The notes beneath the pieces are model-generated. The model was not told the DNA's origin, ran no database searches, and saw nothing but the letters and a program-made list of their open reading frames with translations. The translations under genes were made by a program, and so were the position numbers. Positions 45,074 through 54,430 of a DNA stretch of 64,000 nt are shown here, one piece after another. The stretch covers positions 62,001 through 126,000 of the forward strand of contig WOYW01000011.1 of assembly GCA_011620605.1 (NCBI GenBank), in the 5' to 3' direction. Origin of the DNA: Bacteroidales bacterium. Its GTDB lineage: Bacteria; Bacteroidota; Bacteroidia; Bacteroidales; UBA932. Position 1 is the first letter of the stretch. Each line of letters opens with the position of its first letter.

Positions 45074-47770
45074 TTAAAACTCGTCTTTTGAATGATTAAT
45101 CTTCATCCATTTCATCAACTCAACCACTACAATTGGCACCAGGGACAGCCCGCCGGTAATGAGCCAGTGTGTCGTATCCATGTATACCGTACCGAATACT
45201 TTCATCATGCCCGGAATGACAAGTACTGCCAACAGCAATACGGCGGAAACCAGGATGGCCCCCAAAAGGGATTTGTTGCTCAGCAATCCTGTACGGAAAG
45301 AGGAGTGGATATTCGAATGGAGGTTGCGCACATGGAACAATTGGGAAAATCCCAGGACGGCAAATGCCATGGTTTGTCCCAGCGCATTCCCGCCGTCACG
45401 GTAGCCAACCAGGTAAGCGGCCAGCGAGATCAAACCTATGGTTACCCCCTGGTAAGATATGCGACGGATCATTCCACGGGTAAAAATACCTTGTTTGGGA
45501 TCCCTGGGCTTGCGGGTCATGATATCGCTTTCCGCAGGGTCCATACTCAGCGCCAAAGCCGGCAGGCTGTCGGTCACCAGGTTGATCCACAGGATCAGGA
45601 GCGGAGATAACGGATTGCCCAAATTGAACACCGAGGCGATGAATATCAGTAATACTTCGCCCACATTCGCAGATAGCAGGAACTGGATGGCTTTCAGTAT
45701 ATTATCGTAGATCCGGCGGCCTTCCTGCACGGCTCCCACTATAGTAGCAAAATTATCATCGGTCAGGATGATATCGGATGCCTCCTTGGCCACTTCCGTT
45801 CCCACGATCCCCATGGAAACTCCAATATCGGCCTGTTTAAGCGCCGGGGCATCGTTCACTCCGTCCCCGGTCATGGCCACGATTTCTCCGTGAGACCGCC
45901 ATGCCTGCACAATACGTACTTTATGTTCGGGTGCCACACGGGCGTAAACCGAATAATTCCTGACATCACGGTACAATACCTCATCCGGAATACCTTCAAG
46001 TTCAGATCCCGTTATGGACTTGTCTCCTTCATGATAAATACCAATTTCCCGGGCAATGGCAACTGCCGTAACTTTGTGATCCCCGGTGATCATAACGGGC
46101 CGAATACCTGCTGTTTTGCACTTTTTAACGGCATCCACCACTTCCGGTCGGGCAGGATCAATCATCCCAAGTAATCCTACAAAAACAAGGTCTTTTTCCA
46201 CAGAACCGACATTCACCGTTTCAGGTACTTTTTCAATGTCTTTGTAAGCCACCGAAAGTACACGAAGAGCAGCTCTGGCCATACGGTTGTTCTCCTCTTC
46301 AATGGCCCGGATGTCTTCCGGTGTGATGGGACGTACTTTCCCTTGCATGAGAATATGGGTACACACACTCAACACCTCGTCCAGACCGCCTTTTACGTTC
46401 ACCCGGAAAGTGCCGGAACCCTGACGGTTGATCACAGCCATTCTTTTCCTTTCCGAGTCAAACGGAACTTCTTCCACGCGCGGGAACTGCTCTTCCATCC
46501 GGCTTTTGTTCATGTTCAGGCCGAGTGCGACATCTACGATAGCGGTTTCGGTAGGATCGCTCAAGGTCTGGTGCGTGCCGTCATCCAGCATTTTCAGGTG
46601 CGCATCGGTGCATAGCAGGGAAGACCGGAGCAATGTGTTCAGGTCCGGATTCGTCTTTGTTGTCGGTTCAGAATCCGGCAAAACGGATAACGTGCGGAAA
46701 TCGATCCGGTTGCCTCCGGTCCAGCCTTCGGTAATACTCATTTTGTTCTGGGTGAGCGTTCCGGTTTTGTCGGAGCAAATGACCGTAGTGCTGCCCAATG
46801 TTTCCACCGAAGGAAGCGTACGTACAATGGCGTTGAACTTAACCAGCCGCTGTACCCCAATGGCCAGCACAATAGTGGAGACGATCTGCAATCCTTCCGG
46901 AATGGCCGCTACGGCAAGGCTTACAGCCATCATGAACATTTCAAACCAGTTGTTTCCGTATAAAAGGCCTACCAGGAAGATTACCCCGCAGATCCCAAGG
47001 GCTATGTACCCCAGGACTTTTCCCAGTTGCCGGAGCCGTTTTCCCATAGGGGTTTCCGTATCTTCCGTGTTTTGCAGCATGTGGGCGATCTTTCCCACCT
47101 GGGTTTGCATGCCGGTTCCTGTCACCACTCCTTTGCCCCGGCCATAGGTTACCACTCCGGTGGAAAATGCCATATTATCCCGGTCTCCCAAAGGAATATC
47201 CGACCCTTCCAGGATGGTGTCAATTTTTTCTGCCGGGACGGATTCCCCGGTCAGCGCGGATTCCTGAATTTTTAAATTCACCGCTTCAATCAGCCGTACG
47301 TCGGCGGGCACTATATCGCCCGTATCCAGGATCACGATGTCACCGGGTACGATATCCGTGGAATTAACCTGGAAAACCTGTCCTTCACGCAGCACTTTTG
47401 TTTGCGGGGAGCTCATCTTTTTGAGGGCTTCCATAGATGCCTGGGCTTTTTTCTCCTGCACGGTCCCAATGATTGCGTTGATCACCAGTATACCCAGGAT
47501 CACGAAGGTTTCCATGAGTCCTTCTCCTTCTACAACCCCGATAACACCCGATACAATAGCAGCAATAAGCAAAATGATCACCATACTGCTCTTGAACTGT
47601 TCCAGAAACATGGACAGGAGCGATTTTTGCTTTTTTGTTTCCAGCCGGTTGTACCCGTGTTCCGAAAGACGTTTTTTTACTTCTTCTTCTGAAAGACCGG
47701 TTTCGGCCTTGACCCCAAACTGTTCCAGCAGGTTTTCAACGGATTGATTGAAAAATTGATCTGTTTTCAT
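45074..47770 (-). CDS. P-type Ca2+-transporting ATPase
   Basis: This is a PMCA/SERCA-type (P2) cation ATPase of 898 aa in the inner membrane. It has the N-terminal cation-ATPase domain, the TGES actuator motif (ALTGESVPAEK), the PEGL helix (AAIPEGLQIV), the phosphorylation site CSDKTGTLT, MITGDHKVTA, TGDGVNDAPALKQADIG and a C-terminal six-helix domain. It couples ATP to calcium, possibly manganese, export. Its start overlaps the upstream membrane-protein gene by 4 bp, so it is the last gene of a four-gene operon. Confidence 0.93.
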   Translation of the reverse strand: MKTDQFFNQSVENLLEQFGVKAETGLSEEEVKKRLSEHGYNRLETKKQKSLLSMFLEQFKSSMVIILLIAAIVSGVIGVVEGEGLMETFVILGILVINAIIGTVQEKKAQASMEALKKMSSPQTKVLREGQVFQVNSTDIVPGDIVILDTGDIVPADVRLIEAVNLKIQESALTGESVPAEKIDTILEGSDIPLGDRDNMAFSTGVVTYGRGKGVVTGTGMQTQVGKIAHMLQNTEDTETPMGKRLRQLGKVLGYIALGICGVIFLVGLLYGNNWFEMFMMAVSLAVAAIPEGLQIVSTIVLAIGVQRLVKFNAIVRTLPSVETLGSTTVICSDKTGTLTQNKMSITEGWTGGNRIDFRTLSVLPDSEPTTKTNPDLNTLLRSSLLCTDAHLKMLDDGTHQTLSDPTETAIVDVALGLNMNKSRMEEQFPRVEEVPFDSERKRMAVINRQGSGTFRVNVKGGLDEVLSVCTHILMQGKVRPITPEDIRAIEEENNRMARAALRVLSVAYKDIEKVPETVNVGSVEKDLVFVGLLGMIDPARPEVVDAVKKCKTAGIRPVMITGDHKVTAVAIAREIGIYHEGDKSITGSELEGIPDEVLYRDVRNYSVYARVAPEHKVRIVQAWRSHGEIVAMTGDGVNDAPALKQADIGVSMGIVGTEVAKEASDIILTDDNFATIVGAVQEGRRIYDNILKAIQFLLSANVGEVLLIFIASVFNLGNPLSPLLILWINLVTDSLPALALSMDPAESDIMTRKPRDPKQGIFTRGMIRRISYQGVTIGLISLAAYLVGYRDGGNALGQTMAFAVLGFSQLFHVRNLHSNIHSSFRTGLLSNKSLLGAILVSAVLLLAVLVIPGMMKVFGTVYMDTTHWLITGGLSLVPIVVVELMKWMKINHSKDEF

Positions 47771-48648
47771 AATGCCTCCCGGTTTCCGGTCACAACAGTG
47801 CTGGACTGGTAATCGTATTCAGATCCTGCGGTACTGTGGGGAATGGAATAGACGGCCATGGTAATCAGTGCTGCGGCAAGATACAGGTAACGCCTCCAAC
47901 GGCAAAAGCCTGCCGCAGAACAGGGGATACGGTTCATGACATAAGCAACTACCCACGTAATGAAAGCCACCAGTGTTTTGGTATCGGTCATGTCTCCGCC
48001 CAGGGGCCATCCGGACCACCATACTCCAAAGGCATATTTCTGGACCAAAGGTCCCAGGATGAATCCGCCTGCAAATAAGATAAATATGGTCGCCAGGGCG
48101 TACGGATTAATGCGTACGTTCCCCGCAAACGTGTAAAGTCCGGTAAAATTGGAAAACAGGAGGGTAAAGAACATTAACATAATATGCAGTATCAGGATCA
48201 CTGAAGGAACATGGTCCCGGAACCGGAGTATGTTGTGTTCAGAATTTACCACAACCCCTTGGTGCCCTATGAGCTGCAAATAATAGGAAATCTTCCCGGC
48301 AGCAGGTTGCACGGGAATTTCCGCATTTACCAGCAATTTGTCGTCATCTGTTGAAAAAGTGGGCACCACCGGAGCATAATCATACGTGCCGGGATACCGT
48401 TTGTAATAAAGCACGGCCCCAATAAGCTTCTCCTGATCTTCAGGCGTACAACGGATCTCTATTGTAAGCGGGGTAGTAGAAGATTCATTCTTTGGTCGTA
48501 CCAGGCTGCGGGGAAAAACCGCTTTAAAAGACCCCTCGCTGACCTCCATAAGCTCTTTGGAAGGATGGCTCGGCCCGGTGCTTCTCTGAAAAAATACGGC
48601 GACCAGGGTGATGACAATCGCTATGGCCCAGCTGATGACTCCTCTCAT
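47767..48648 (-). CDS. Membrane protein of unknown function
   Basis: This is a protein of 293 aa: an N-terminal membrane anchor, a soluble beta-rich domain (about residues 30 to 145; IEIRCTPEDQEKLIGAVLYYKRYPG) and about four transmembrane segments in the C-terminal half with VWWSGWPLGGDMTDTKTL in a loop. I do not recognise a named family. It overlaps by 4 bp with genes on both sides, an M28 peptidase and a calcium ATPase, so the three are translationally coupled. Confidence 0.75.
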   Translation of the reverse strand: MRGVISWAIAIVITLVAVFFQRSTGPSHPSKELMEVSEGSFKAVFPRSLVRPKNESSTTPLTIEIRCTPEDQEKLIGAVLYYKRYPGTYDYAPVVPTFSTDDDKLLVNAEIPVQPAAGKISYYLQLIGHQGVVVNSEHNILRFRDHVPSVILILHIMLMFFTLLFSNFTGLYTFAGNVRINPYALATIFILFAGGFILGPLVQKYAFGVWWSGWPLGGDMTDTKTLVAFITWVVAYVMNRIPCSAAGFCRWRRYLYLAAALITMAVYSIPHSTAGSEYDYQSSTVVTGNREAL

Positions 48649-49877
48649 AATTGAACTACCAAATGGTGTAATGCATCATTCCTGCGGACAATGATACGGA
48701 TCCGTTGTCCTTTTTCAAGTTCCCCCAGGATGTCCATATATTCGTTAATATCTTTAACCGGCCGGTCATTGATCTGTATTACTACATCGCCGTCCTGCAT
48801 ACCTGCTTTGTCCGATGGTCTTCCCTTAATAATGGTACCCGCGCAGAATCCTTCTCCTTCGTATGTGAAGTCAGGTATAACCCCAAGGCTTACCTTAAAG
48901 GCGGCCCGTTCCATGGAGGATTCGGGCTGCGCGGTTTCCCGGTATACAGGATCAAAACCTTCCCGGGCAACAGCCCCGGCGACCGACACAGCATAAGAAA
49001 CAATGTGTTCCAAACCCTGGAAATTGATCTTATCAGGAGTGTCAAATGGCGTATGGTAATCGGTATGCGCATCGGTACTGAAAAAAAGCACCGGGACCCT
49101 GTGGCGGTAAAAGACGCTGTGGTCCGATGGGCCGTAACCGCCCGGAGACGTTTTTAGCACCAATGGCATTGATCCGTCCAGGCAGGCTGTAAGCAGGGAA
49201 TCAGCCTGCTCAAAAGTGCCTGTCCCGCTGACCTGCAGAACGCTGTCGCGCAGCCTTCCCACCATGTCCAGATTGATCATCAAAGAGGGCAGCAGTTCCA
49301 ACTTTGCCAGGGTGTCTGCCAGTTTGGCCGAGCCCAGGGTGCCTTTTTCCTCCGCCCCGAATGCAGCAAAAATAATGTCTTTGCCCATTTTTCCGCGGCC
49401 GGCCCGCCCGGCGAGCAATCGTGCCGTTTCCATGGCTGCAGCGACTCCCGAGGCGTTGTCGTCGGCTCCCGGGTGAATGGCCAGGGTATCGGGCCTGAGA
49501 CTTCCCGAACCTTGTCCTCCCATACCCAGGTGATCGTAATGGGCACCAATCATCACGGACCCGGCATTCTCTGCTCCCCGGAGTATCATGACCACGTTAT
49601 AAGATTCCATATCCCGCACCCGGAAACGGTGCAGCGGTCCTTCCTCAAATATGGGTTCAAATCCGTATTCCTCCATGCGGCGTGCAATGGACAGGGCTAA
49701 AATCGAATCCTGCCGGCTGCCGGCTTCACGACCTTCAAAACCGGGTTGGCAAAGATGCATAAGTGTTTCTTCCAGCAGACGGATGTCCGGCTGACGGCTT
49801 TTCTGGCCTCTGCAAGAAAGAAACAGCACGGTGATGGTAGCCATCACCGCGCCGGTTATGAGAGATCTGAATTTCAT
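48645..49877 (-). CDS. M28 family zinc aminopeptidase with C-terminal PDZ domain
   Basis: This is a lipoprotein (lipobox VLFLSC) of 410 aa. M28 metal ligands appear in order: GAHYDHLG, GADDNASGV, FGAEEKGTLGS (EE), INLDMVG and the late His in DAHTDYHTPFDTPDKI. A PDZ domain (residues about 335 to 410, GTIIKGRPSDKAGMQDGDVVIQIN in pieces) follows and may bind substrate C-termini. The role is periplasmic peptide hydrolysis. It begins 2 bp after the preceding gene's stop. Confidence 0.92.
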   Translation of the reverse strand: MKFRSLITGAVMATITVLFLSCRGQKSRQPDIRLLEETLMHLCQPGFEGREAGSRQDSILALSIARRMEEYGFEPIFEEGPLHRFRVRDMESYNVVMILRGAENAGSVMIGAHYDHLGMGGQGSGSLRPDTLAIHPGADDNASGVAAAMETARLLAGRAGRGKMGKDIIFAAFGAEEKGTLGSAKLADTLAKLELLPSLMINLDMVGRLRDSVLQVSGTGTFEQADSLLTACLDGSMPLVLKTSPGGYGPSDHSVFYRHRVPVLFFSTDAHTDYHTPFDTPDKINFQGLEHIVSYAVSVAGAVAREGFDPVYRETAQPESSMERAAFKVSLGVIPDFTYEGEGFCAGTIIKGRPSDKAGMQDGDVVIQINDRPVKDINEYMDILGELEKGQRIRIIVRRNDALHHLVVQL

Positions 49878-49879
49878 TA

Positions 49880-50926
49880 TTAATCCAGTAATTCAGCTAT
49901 TTTAGCTTTCATGGCTTCTCCACGCAGACCCCTGGCAACAATGGTTCCGTCGGGTCCGAAGAGAATGATATGGGGAATGCCGTTAATGCCGTAAATATCG
50001 GTGGGAATGCTTTGTGCATTGATGATAGAAGGCCATATAACACCCAGATCTTCAATAGCTTTTTTGGTGGCTTCCGGTTCTTCCCATACGGCTACGCCCA
50101 AAACGGTAAATTTTTCCCCGTTGTATTTTTCATAGATCTCGCGGATATGAGGGATCTCGCGTTTGCAGGGTCCGCACCAACCTGCCCAGAAATCTACCAA
50201 AACGTATTTTCCTTTTCCAATATAGTCAGAGAAGGAAACACTTTGTCCGTCAGAGTCTTCAATGGTGAAATCGGTAAACATCATGCCTTCGGAAGTCTGT
50301 TTGAGGGCCTGACGCTGCTTGATGATCTTTTGAATGGTGTCCCTGGATGTGACCGTTTCCCCGGCTTTTTCAAAATATCCGTCCAGGGCATTTGAATCAC
50401 CGTAATTGGAAAGGTACATCAACGCCATGGTTCCCACGTCATTGTTAGAATTGGCCAGGAATATGTTACCAATCTCTTCCGTGAATTTTGGGGTCCAGAC
50501 CGTATTGAAATACGCTTCTTCATCTTCGCCCTGGTAACCCATAATATCGTCCATCAGGTTGTTGTATGTGGTAACAAGTGTTCCCAGTTCTTTGTTCAAA
50601 GGAGTTCCTTCTCCCAGTGCAACTTGTCCGGGCTGTCCCAGATCAATAGTGATATCTCCGCCTTCCAGGATTATTTGGCCGCGGGAACGTTCCCCGGTTA
50701 CAAGGCATAATACAGGTTCTTCTGTTTGTCCTGAGAATACGGCTGTTTTGTCTGAGATCACAACGCTGTCCAAAACGCTGCCGTCGTGGGAAGCTACGAT
50801 CCTGGCGATTTTCCCGTTGTAAGAATCGTCCGGGAAAAGGGCCGTGACATTATAAGATTGCGTACTGCAGGAACTCAACAGGATGATACCCAGCAGGGGG
50901 ATCAAAGTGTAAAGTGATTTTTTCAT
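49880..50926 (-). CDS. TlpA-like thioredoxin-fold lipoprotein with DUF4369-like N-domain
   Basis: This is a lipoprotein of 348 aa (Cys20 in ILLSSC). Residues about 23 to 200 form the DUF4369-type domain common in Bacteroidetes. Residues about 210 to 348 form a TlpA/AhpC-type thioredoxin domain with the redox pair Cys251-Cys254 in WAGWCGPCKRE. It is likely a periplasmic thiol-disulfide reductase or resolvase. It is first in the operon with M28, the membrane protein and the calcium ATPase; a perfect -7 box lies upstream. Confidence 0.92.
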   Translation of the reverse strand: MKKSLYTLIPLLGIILLSSCSTQSYNVTALFPDDSYNGKIARIVASHDGSVLDSVVISDKTAVFSGQTEEPVLCLVTGERSRGQIILEGGDITIDLGQPGQVALGEGTPLNKELGTLVTTYNNLMDDIMGYQGEDEEAYFNTVWTPKFTEEIGNIFLANSNNDVGTMALMYLSNYGDSNALDGYFEKAGETVTSRDTIQKIIKQRQALKQTSEGMMFTDFTIEDSDGQSVSFSDYIGKGKYVLVDFWAGWCGPCKREIPHIREIYEKYNGEKFTVLGVAVWEEPEATKKAIEDLGVIWPSIINAQSIPTDIYGINGIPHIILFGPDGTIVARGLRGEAMKAKIAELLD

Positions 50927-50951
50927 AAAAAGTAATATTAGTTAATTCAAA

Positions 50952-50959
50952 CAAAGATA
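50952..50959 (-). promoter_or_regulatory. -7 box of the TlpA-M28-ATPase operon
   Basis: TATCTTTG on the minus strand matches TAnnTTTG exactly and ends 25 bp before the ATG at 50926. It lies in the 40-bp gap after the MOSC/MogA gene. Confidence 0.55.
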
Positions 50960-50966
50960 GTGTATT

Positions 50967-51905
50967 TTAGTGTATATCCAGTCCCATGCGCATATAAACC
51001 ATATGTTTCAGCGTACGGGCGATCTCTGTGAAATACTCTTTCACTGCTTTTACGCTCCCGGGTAAGGCAAAGATCAGGGAGTTCCCACCCACACCGGCCA
51101 GGGAAGCGCTCAGCAATGCGTTGGGATTATCGCTCCCGTATTTCATGCGTACATATTCCATGATCCCGGGGATCTCTTTACTCAACACTTTCCGGACTTC
51201 GGCAATGGTAATATCCGAAGGACCTAAACCCGTTCCTCCTGTGGTAAAGATCATATCATATCCGGCACGGATGTGTCTTTCCAGTTCCGAACGAAGCATT
51301 TCCGCATTATCGGGGAGCAGGACAGATGTCAATGTTAAGTGCCAGTTGTTGTCCCTGCAAAAACCGGAGATCATTTGTTCCAGTTCCATGCCGCTACGGT
51401 CCTCGTAAATTCCTTTGTACGCCCGGGTGCTAAGGGTTATGACAGCTATACGGTATTCTTTCGGAACATAAACGAGTTCATCCCCGGGCTTCAGGATGCC
51501 TCCTGAAAGGACGCGGGTAAATATGCCTTCCTTTGGCATGACGCAATTTCCCGTTTTTTCCTGGACGGGACATCCAGGGCCGTGGCATTTTTTTCCTATC
51601 TGTGTGACTTCCAGCAAAATATCTCTGCAACGGAACCTGTCTCCGGGTTTGCAATGTTTCAGGTCCGGGGTATTCAAATCTGGATTTCCCGTGGTGGTGA
51701 TATTTTCGGCAAACGATCCAAAAGGGAATTCTGTCGGATCAAGCTCCATCATGCGGTAGGCCTCTTCCCCAAGCAGGCTTACCTGTCGGTGCCAGTAACC
51801 GGCGTGGGCATCGCCTTTGATACCCCAAGCATCCAGTTCTATGAACGGTTGTGATTTTTTGACAGTCCCAGTTTTTTCAGAGACGTTAACAGAACGTATT
51901 ATCAT
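50967..51905 (-). CDS. MOSC domain fused to MogA/MoaB-type domain
   Basis: This is a fusion of 312 aa. Residues about 1 to 150 are a MOSC (sulfurase C-terminal-like) domain with the conserved Cys in KKCHGPGCPV. Residues about 155 to 312 are a MogA/MoaB domain with TTGGTGLGPSDITIAEV and PGSVKAVKEYF. MogA adenylates molybdopterin before metal insertion by MoeA; the MOSC part probably handles sulfur or metal-sulfur transfer. It is the last gene of the moeA-moaA-moaC operon and overlaps moaC by 4 bp. Confidence 0.9.
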   Translation of the reverse strand: MIIRSVNVSEKTGTVKKSQPFIELDAWGIKGDAHAGYWHRQVSLLGEEAYRMMELDPTEFPFGSFAENITTTGNPDLNTPDLKHCKPGDRFRCRDILLEVTQIGKKCHGPGCPVQEKTGNCVMPKEGIFTRVLSGGILKPGDELVYVPKEYRIAVITLSTRAYKGIYEDRSGMELEQMISGFCRDNNWHLTLTSVLLPDNAEMLRSELERHIRAGYDMIFTTGGTGLGPSDITIAEVRKVLSKEIPGIMEYVRMKYGSDNPNALLSASLAGVGGNSLIFALPGSVKAVKEYFTEIARTLKHMVYMRMGLDIH

Positions 51906-52366
51906 AACGTTATTATTTTTTCCTTTGATTTTTCCAGGAGCCTGATCTCCGTGATCTCCATATCTTTATCAACCGCCTTGCACATATCGTAGATAGTCAG
52001 CAGTGCCACGCTTACAGCAGTAAGGGCTTCCATTTCCACGCCCGTGGGACCTGTACAGCGGGCTTCTCCAAAGGCTTCTATCCCGTTGCTGCGCATTTCA
52101 AACGTTACATCGGCCTTTGACAGCGGTATGTTATGGCAAAGCGGGATCAGGTACCCGCATTGTTTGGCGGCCGAAATGCCTGCCAGGGCAGCCGTTGTCA
52201 GCACAGATCCTTTTTTCATTTTGTCTTCCCGGATCAGGTCCAGGGTTTGGGCCGACAAACGTATGAACCCGCAGGCTTTTGCCTTACGAAGGCTGTTTTC
52301 TTTGGACGAAACGTCTACCATATTCAATTGTCCGTCCTCGAGCGTGTGAGAAAATTGTTTTTTCAT
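51902..52366 (-). CDS. moaC: Cyclic pyranopterin monophosphate synthase MoaC
   Basis: This is a protein of about 154 aa, the normal length. It contains MVDVSSKENSLRKAKA, LIPLCHNIPLS and the family-typical EALTAVSVALLTIYDMCKAVDKDM segments. It makes cyclic pyranopterin monophosphate from the MoaA product. I place the start at MKKQFSHTLEDGQL (52366); an ATG two codons earlier is possible. It lies directly after moaA. Confidence 0.95.
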   Translation of the reverse strand: MKKQFSHTLEDGQLNMVDVSSKENSLRKAKACGFIRLSAQTLDLIREDKMKKGSVLTTAALAGISAAKQCGYLIPLCHNIPLSKADVTFEMRSNGIEAFGEARCTGPTGVEMEALTAVSVALLTIYDMCKAVDKDMEITEIRLLEKSKEKIITL

Positions 52367-52381
52367 GACCATTGTTTTTTT

Positions 52382-53197
52382 TTATCCGCCCAGGTAATTG
52401 AATGAATCGCATGTGTTGGAGCTTCCTGAAGCCGGTTTATTTTGAAGTGTGGCATCCAGGGCTTTTTCAGCACCCAACACCCTTATGTCGTATCCGATGT
52501 TGTTGAACAGGCAGGGTTTAAGCATACCCGTGGAAGTCAACCGGATCCGGTTGCAATGAGGGCAGTCCCCGCCTTCCCCGCCTTCCACCTTGGTAAAGAA
52601 TCCCTTTTTCAGGTCCATACAGTGTATCAGACGAAGTTCAAGATTCTCCTTTCGTGCGAATGCACGGAGTTTTTCCAGTTCTTCCTGCCCGGTTTCGGGC
52701 ATCAAAACGCAATTGATCTTAATGGGGGAACCCGGTCCTCCGAATCCTGCTTTTTTTGCATCCCGTATGCCTTCCAGTACCTTGCCGAGTTCTCCGCCGC
52801 GCGTCAGGGCTTTATACCGCTCCGGGTCCAGTGTGTCCAGGCTTATGTTGAGCCGGTGCAGACCTGCTTGCCTCAGATCCCCAGCTATTTTCGGCAACAG
52901 GATCCCGTTGGTGGTCATGCTCAGGTCCCGGATACCGGGGATAGAAGCCAGGGAGCGGATCAGGGTTTCAATTCCTTTCCGGACCAAAGGTTCACCGCCT
53001 GTCAGGCGGACTTTGCTGATGCCCCGGTTCACCGCATAGCGTGTAAAATCCAGGATCTCTTCATAGGTAAGCATCTGGGAATGCAGAACCAGCGGGATGC
53101 CTTCTTCCGGCATACAATAGACACACCTGAGGTTGCAGCGGTCAGTGACTGAAATACGCAGGTAATTGATCTTTCTGCCAAATTGATCCTTCATCAC
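52382..53197 (-). CDS. moaA: GTP 3',8-cyclase MoaA (short form)
   Basis: This radical-SAM enzyme catalyses the first step of molybdopterin synthesis. The N-terminal cluster is in CNLRCVYC, the SAM region in LTGGEPLV, the C-terminal cluster in CPHCNRIRL...KPC (CxxC then Cys 14 residues on), and the protein ends in the functional Gly-Gly. At 271 aa it is some 50 residues shorter than usual. The missing part is between LRLIHCMDL and the second cluster, so the C-terminal region is compact, but no essential motif is lost. Confidence 0.93.
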   Translation of the reverse strand: MMKDQFGRKINYLRISVTDRCNLRCVYCMPEEGIPLVLHSQMLTYEEILDFTRYAVNRGISKVRLTGGEPLVRKGIETLIRSLASIPGIRDLSMTTNGILLPKIAGDLRQAGLHRLNISLDTLDPERYKALTRGGELGKVLEGIRDAKKAGFGGPGSPIKINCVLMPETGQEELEKLRAFARKENLELRLIHCMDLKKGFFTKVEGGEGGDCPHCNRIRLTSTGMLKPCLFNNIGYDIRVLGAEKALDATLQNKPASGSSNTCDSFNYLGG

Positions 53198-53199
53198 GG

Positions 53200-54378
53200 T
53201 TAATAGAATAAGAGTATTTCCATGGTCTCTCCTTCTTTAATGCGGTCAACACCAACCGGGATCCTGCCCAGTGCATGGGCTTTGGCCAGTGAGGCCTGGT
53301 GAGCCGAACCGTTGTAGGGAAGGGGAGAGACCGTCCCGTCCGGGTTGATCTGTACGGGAATGTGTGTCATCCGGCTGCTGTTTTTTCTTTGGAAATCCCC
53401 TTTCAAAGGCAGGTTTGTGGAGAGGGGCTCCCAACGGGCTCCCTGCATAGCCGACAAAAAAGGTCTTACTATGAGCAGGCATTGTACGAAGGAAGAAACC
53501 GGGTTACCGGGCAGTCCGAATATATATTTTCCGCTTTCAGGTGAAACGGCAAAAGTGGTAGGTTTCCCTGGTTTTATGCGAACCCGGTCAAAAAGGATAT
53601 CAAATCCCAATTGTCGCATGACAACAGGAACATAATCAAAGTCTCCTTTGGATACACCTCCCGATATGATGATTACACGATTTTCCTGAATTGCCCGACT
53701 CAGCAAGCGGTGTGTATCTTCAGGAGTATCTGCTGCGATCCCGTAATAAGTGGAAATGCCGTTGATCCGGTTTACCATGGACATCAATTGCCATGAATTG
53801 CTGTTATAGATCTTACCGGGTTCGGTGGCCTTTCCGGGCTCGGTCAATTCGTTCCCTGTAGAAATGATACCCACAGGGATGCACTGGCTGACCGTAATGC
53901 GGTCAATGCCGCAGGAGGCCAGTAAAGCCAGGTGCTGAGGCCTTAGAATGGTCCCTTTTTCAAGTACACGGTCCCCTTTTTTAAGGTCTTCGCCCTGTAC
54001 CATGATATTGGACAAAGAGGGCGGTGGGCCGTAAATCAGTCCGTCACGTGTTGTGGCATTTTCCACTATCAGGATGGTATCTGCTCCTTTCGGGACCATC
54101 GCCCCGGTCATGATCTTACTGCACGTTCCGGGAGTGATCCGGTGTTTGGGCCGGTACCCGGCAGGGATCACCTCCAGGACTTTCATACCTTTTGATATGT
54201 CCTCTTTCCGGCAAGCATAACCATCCATGGCCGATTTGGAAAAGGAGGGGATGTCCTCAGGTGTGAACACGTCAAGAGCCAGCACACGGTTACAGGCATC
54301 GGTCAGCGCAATTTCTTCAGAACCGGTCGGAACGGCACTGTCCAGTACTATTTTCAAAGCCTCATTGAAATCTATCAT
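53200..54378 (-). CDS. moeA: Molybdopterin molybdenumtransferase MoeA
   Basis: This is a protein of 392 aa with the four-domain MoeA layout. Motifs are PSFSKSAMDGYA, MTGAMVPKGADTILIVEN, ISTGNELTEPG, ISGGVSKGDFDYVP and GLPGNPVSSFV. It inserts molybdate or tungstate into adenylated pterin. It is first in the operon moeA-moaA-moaC-MOSC/MogA, with a perfect -7 box 5 bp before the ATG, giving an almost leaderless message. Confidence 0.94.
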   Translation of the reverse strand: MIDFNEALKIVLDSAVPTGSEEIALTDACNRVLALDVFTPEDIPSFSKSAMDGYACRKEDISKGMKVLEVIPAGYRPKHRITPGTCSKIMTGAMVPKGADTILIVENATTRDGLIYGPPPSLSNIMVQGEDLKKGDRVLEKGTILRPQHLALLASCGIDRITVSQCIPVGIISTGNELTEPGKATEPGKIYNSNSWQLMSMVNRINGISTYYGIAADTPEDTHRLLSRAIQENRVIIISGGVSKGDFDYVPVVMRQLGFDILFDRVRIKPGKPTTFAVSPESGKYIFGLPGNPVSSFVQCLLIVRPFLSAMQGARWEPLSTNLPLKGDFQRKNSSRMTHIPVQINPDGTVSPLPYNGSAHQASLAKAHALGRIPVGVDRIKEGETMEILLFY

Positions 54379-54383
54379 AACTG

Positions 54384-54412
54384 CAAAGATACAATGCTTT
54401 TTCTTATATTTG
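54384..54412. promoter_or_regulatory. Divergent promoters of moeA and modB
   Basis: TATCTTTG on the minus strand (54384-54391) faces moeA. TATATTTG on the + strand (54405-54412) faces the permease gene. Both match TAnnTTTG exactly and lie within a 52-bp gap, so one regulator could control both. Confidence 0.55.
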
Positions 54413-54430
54413 CCCTGAAAGGAATAGCCA

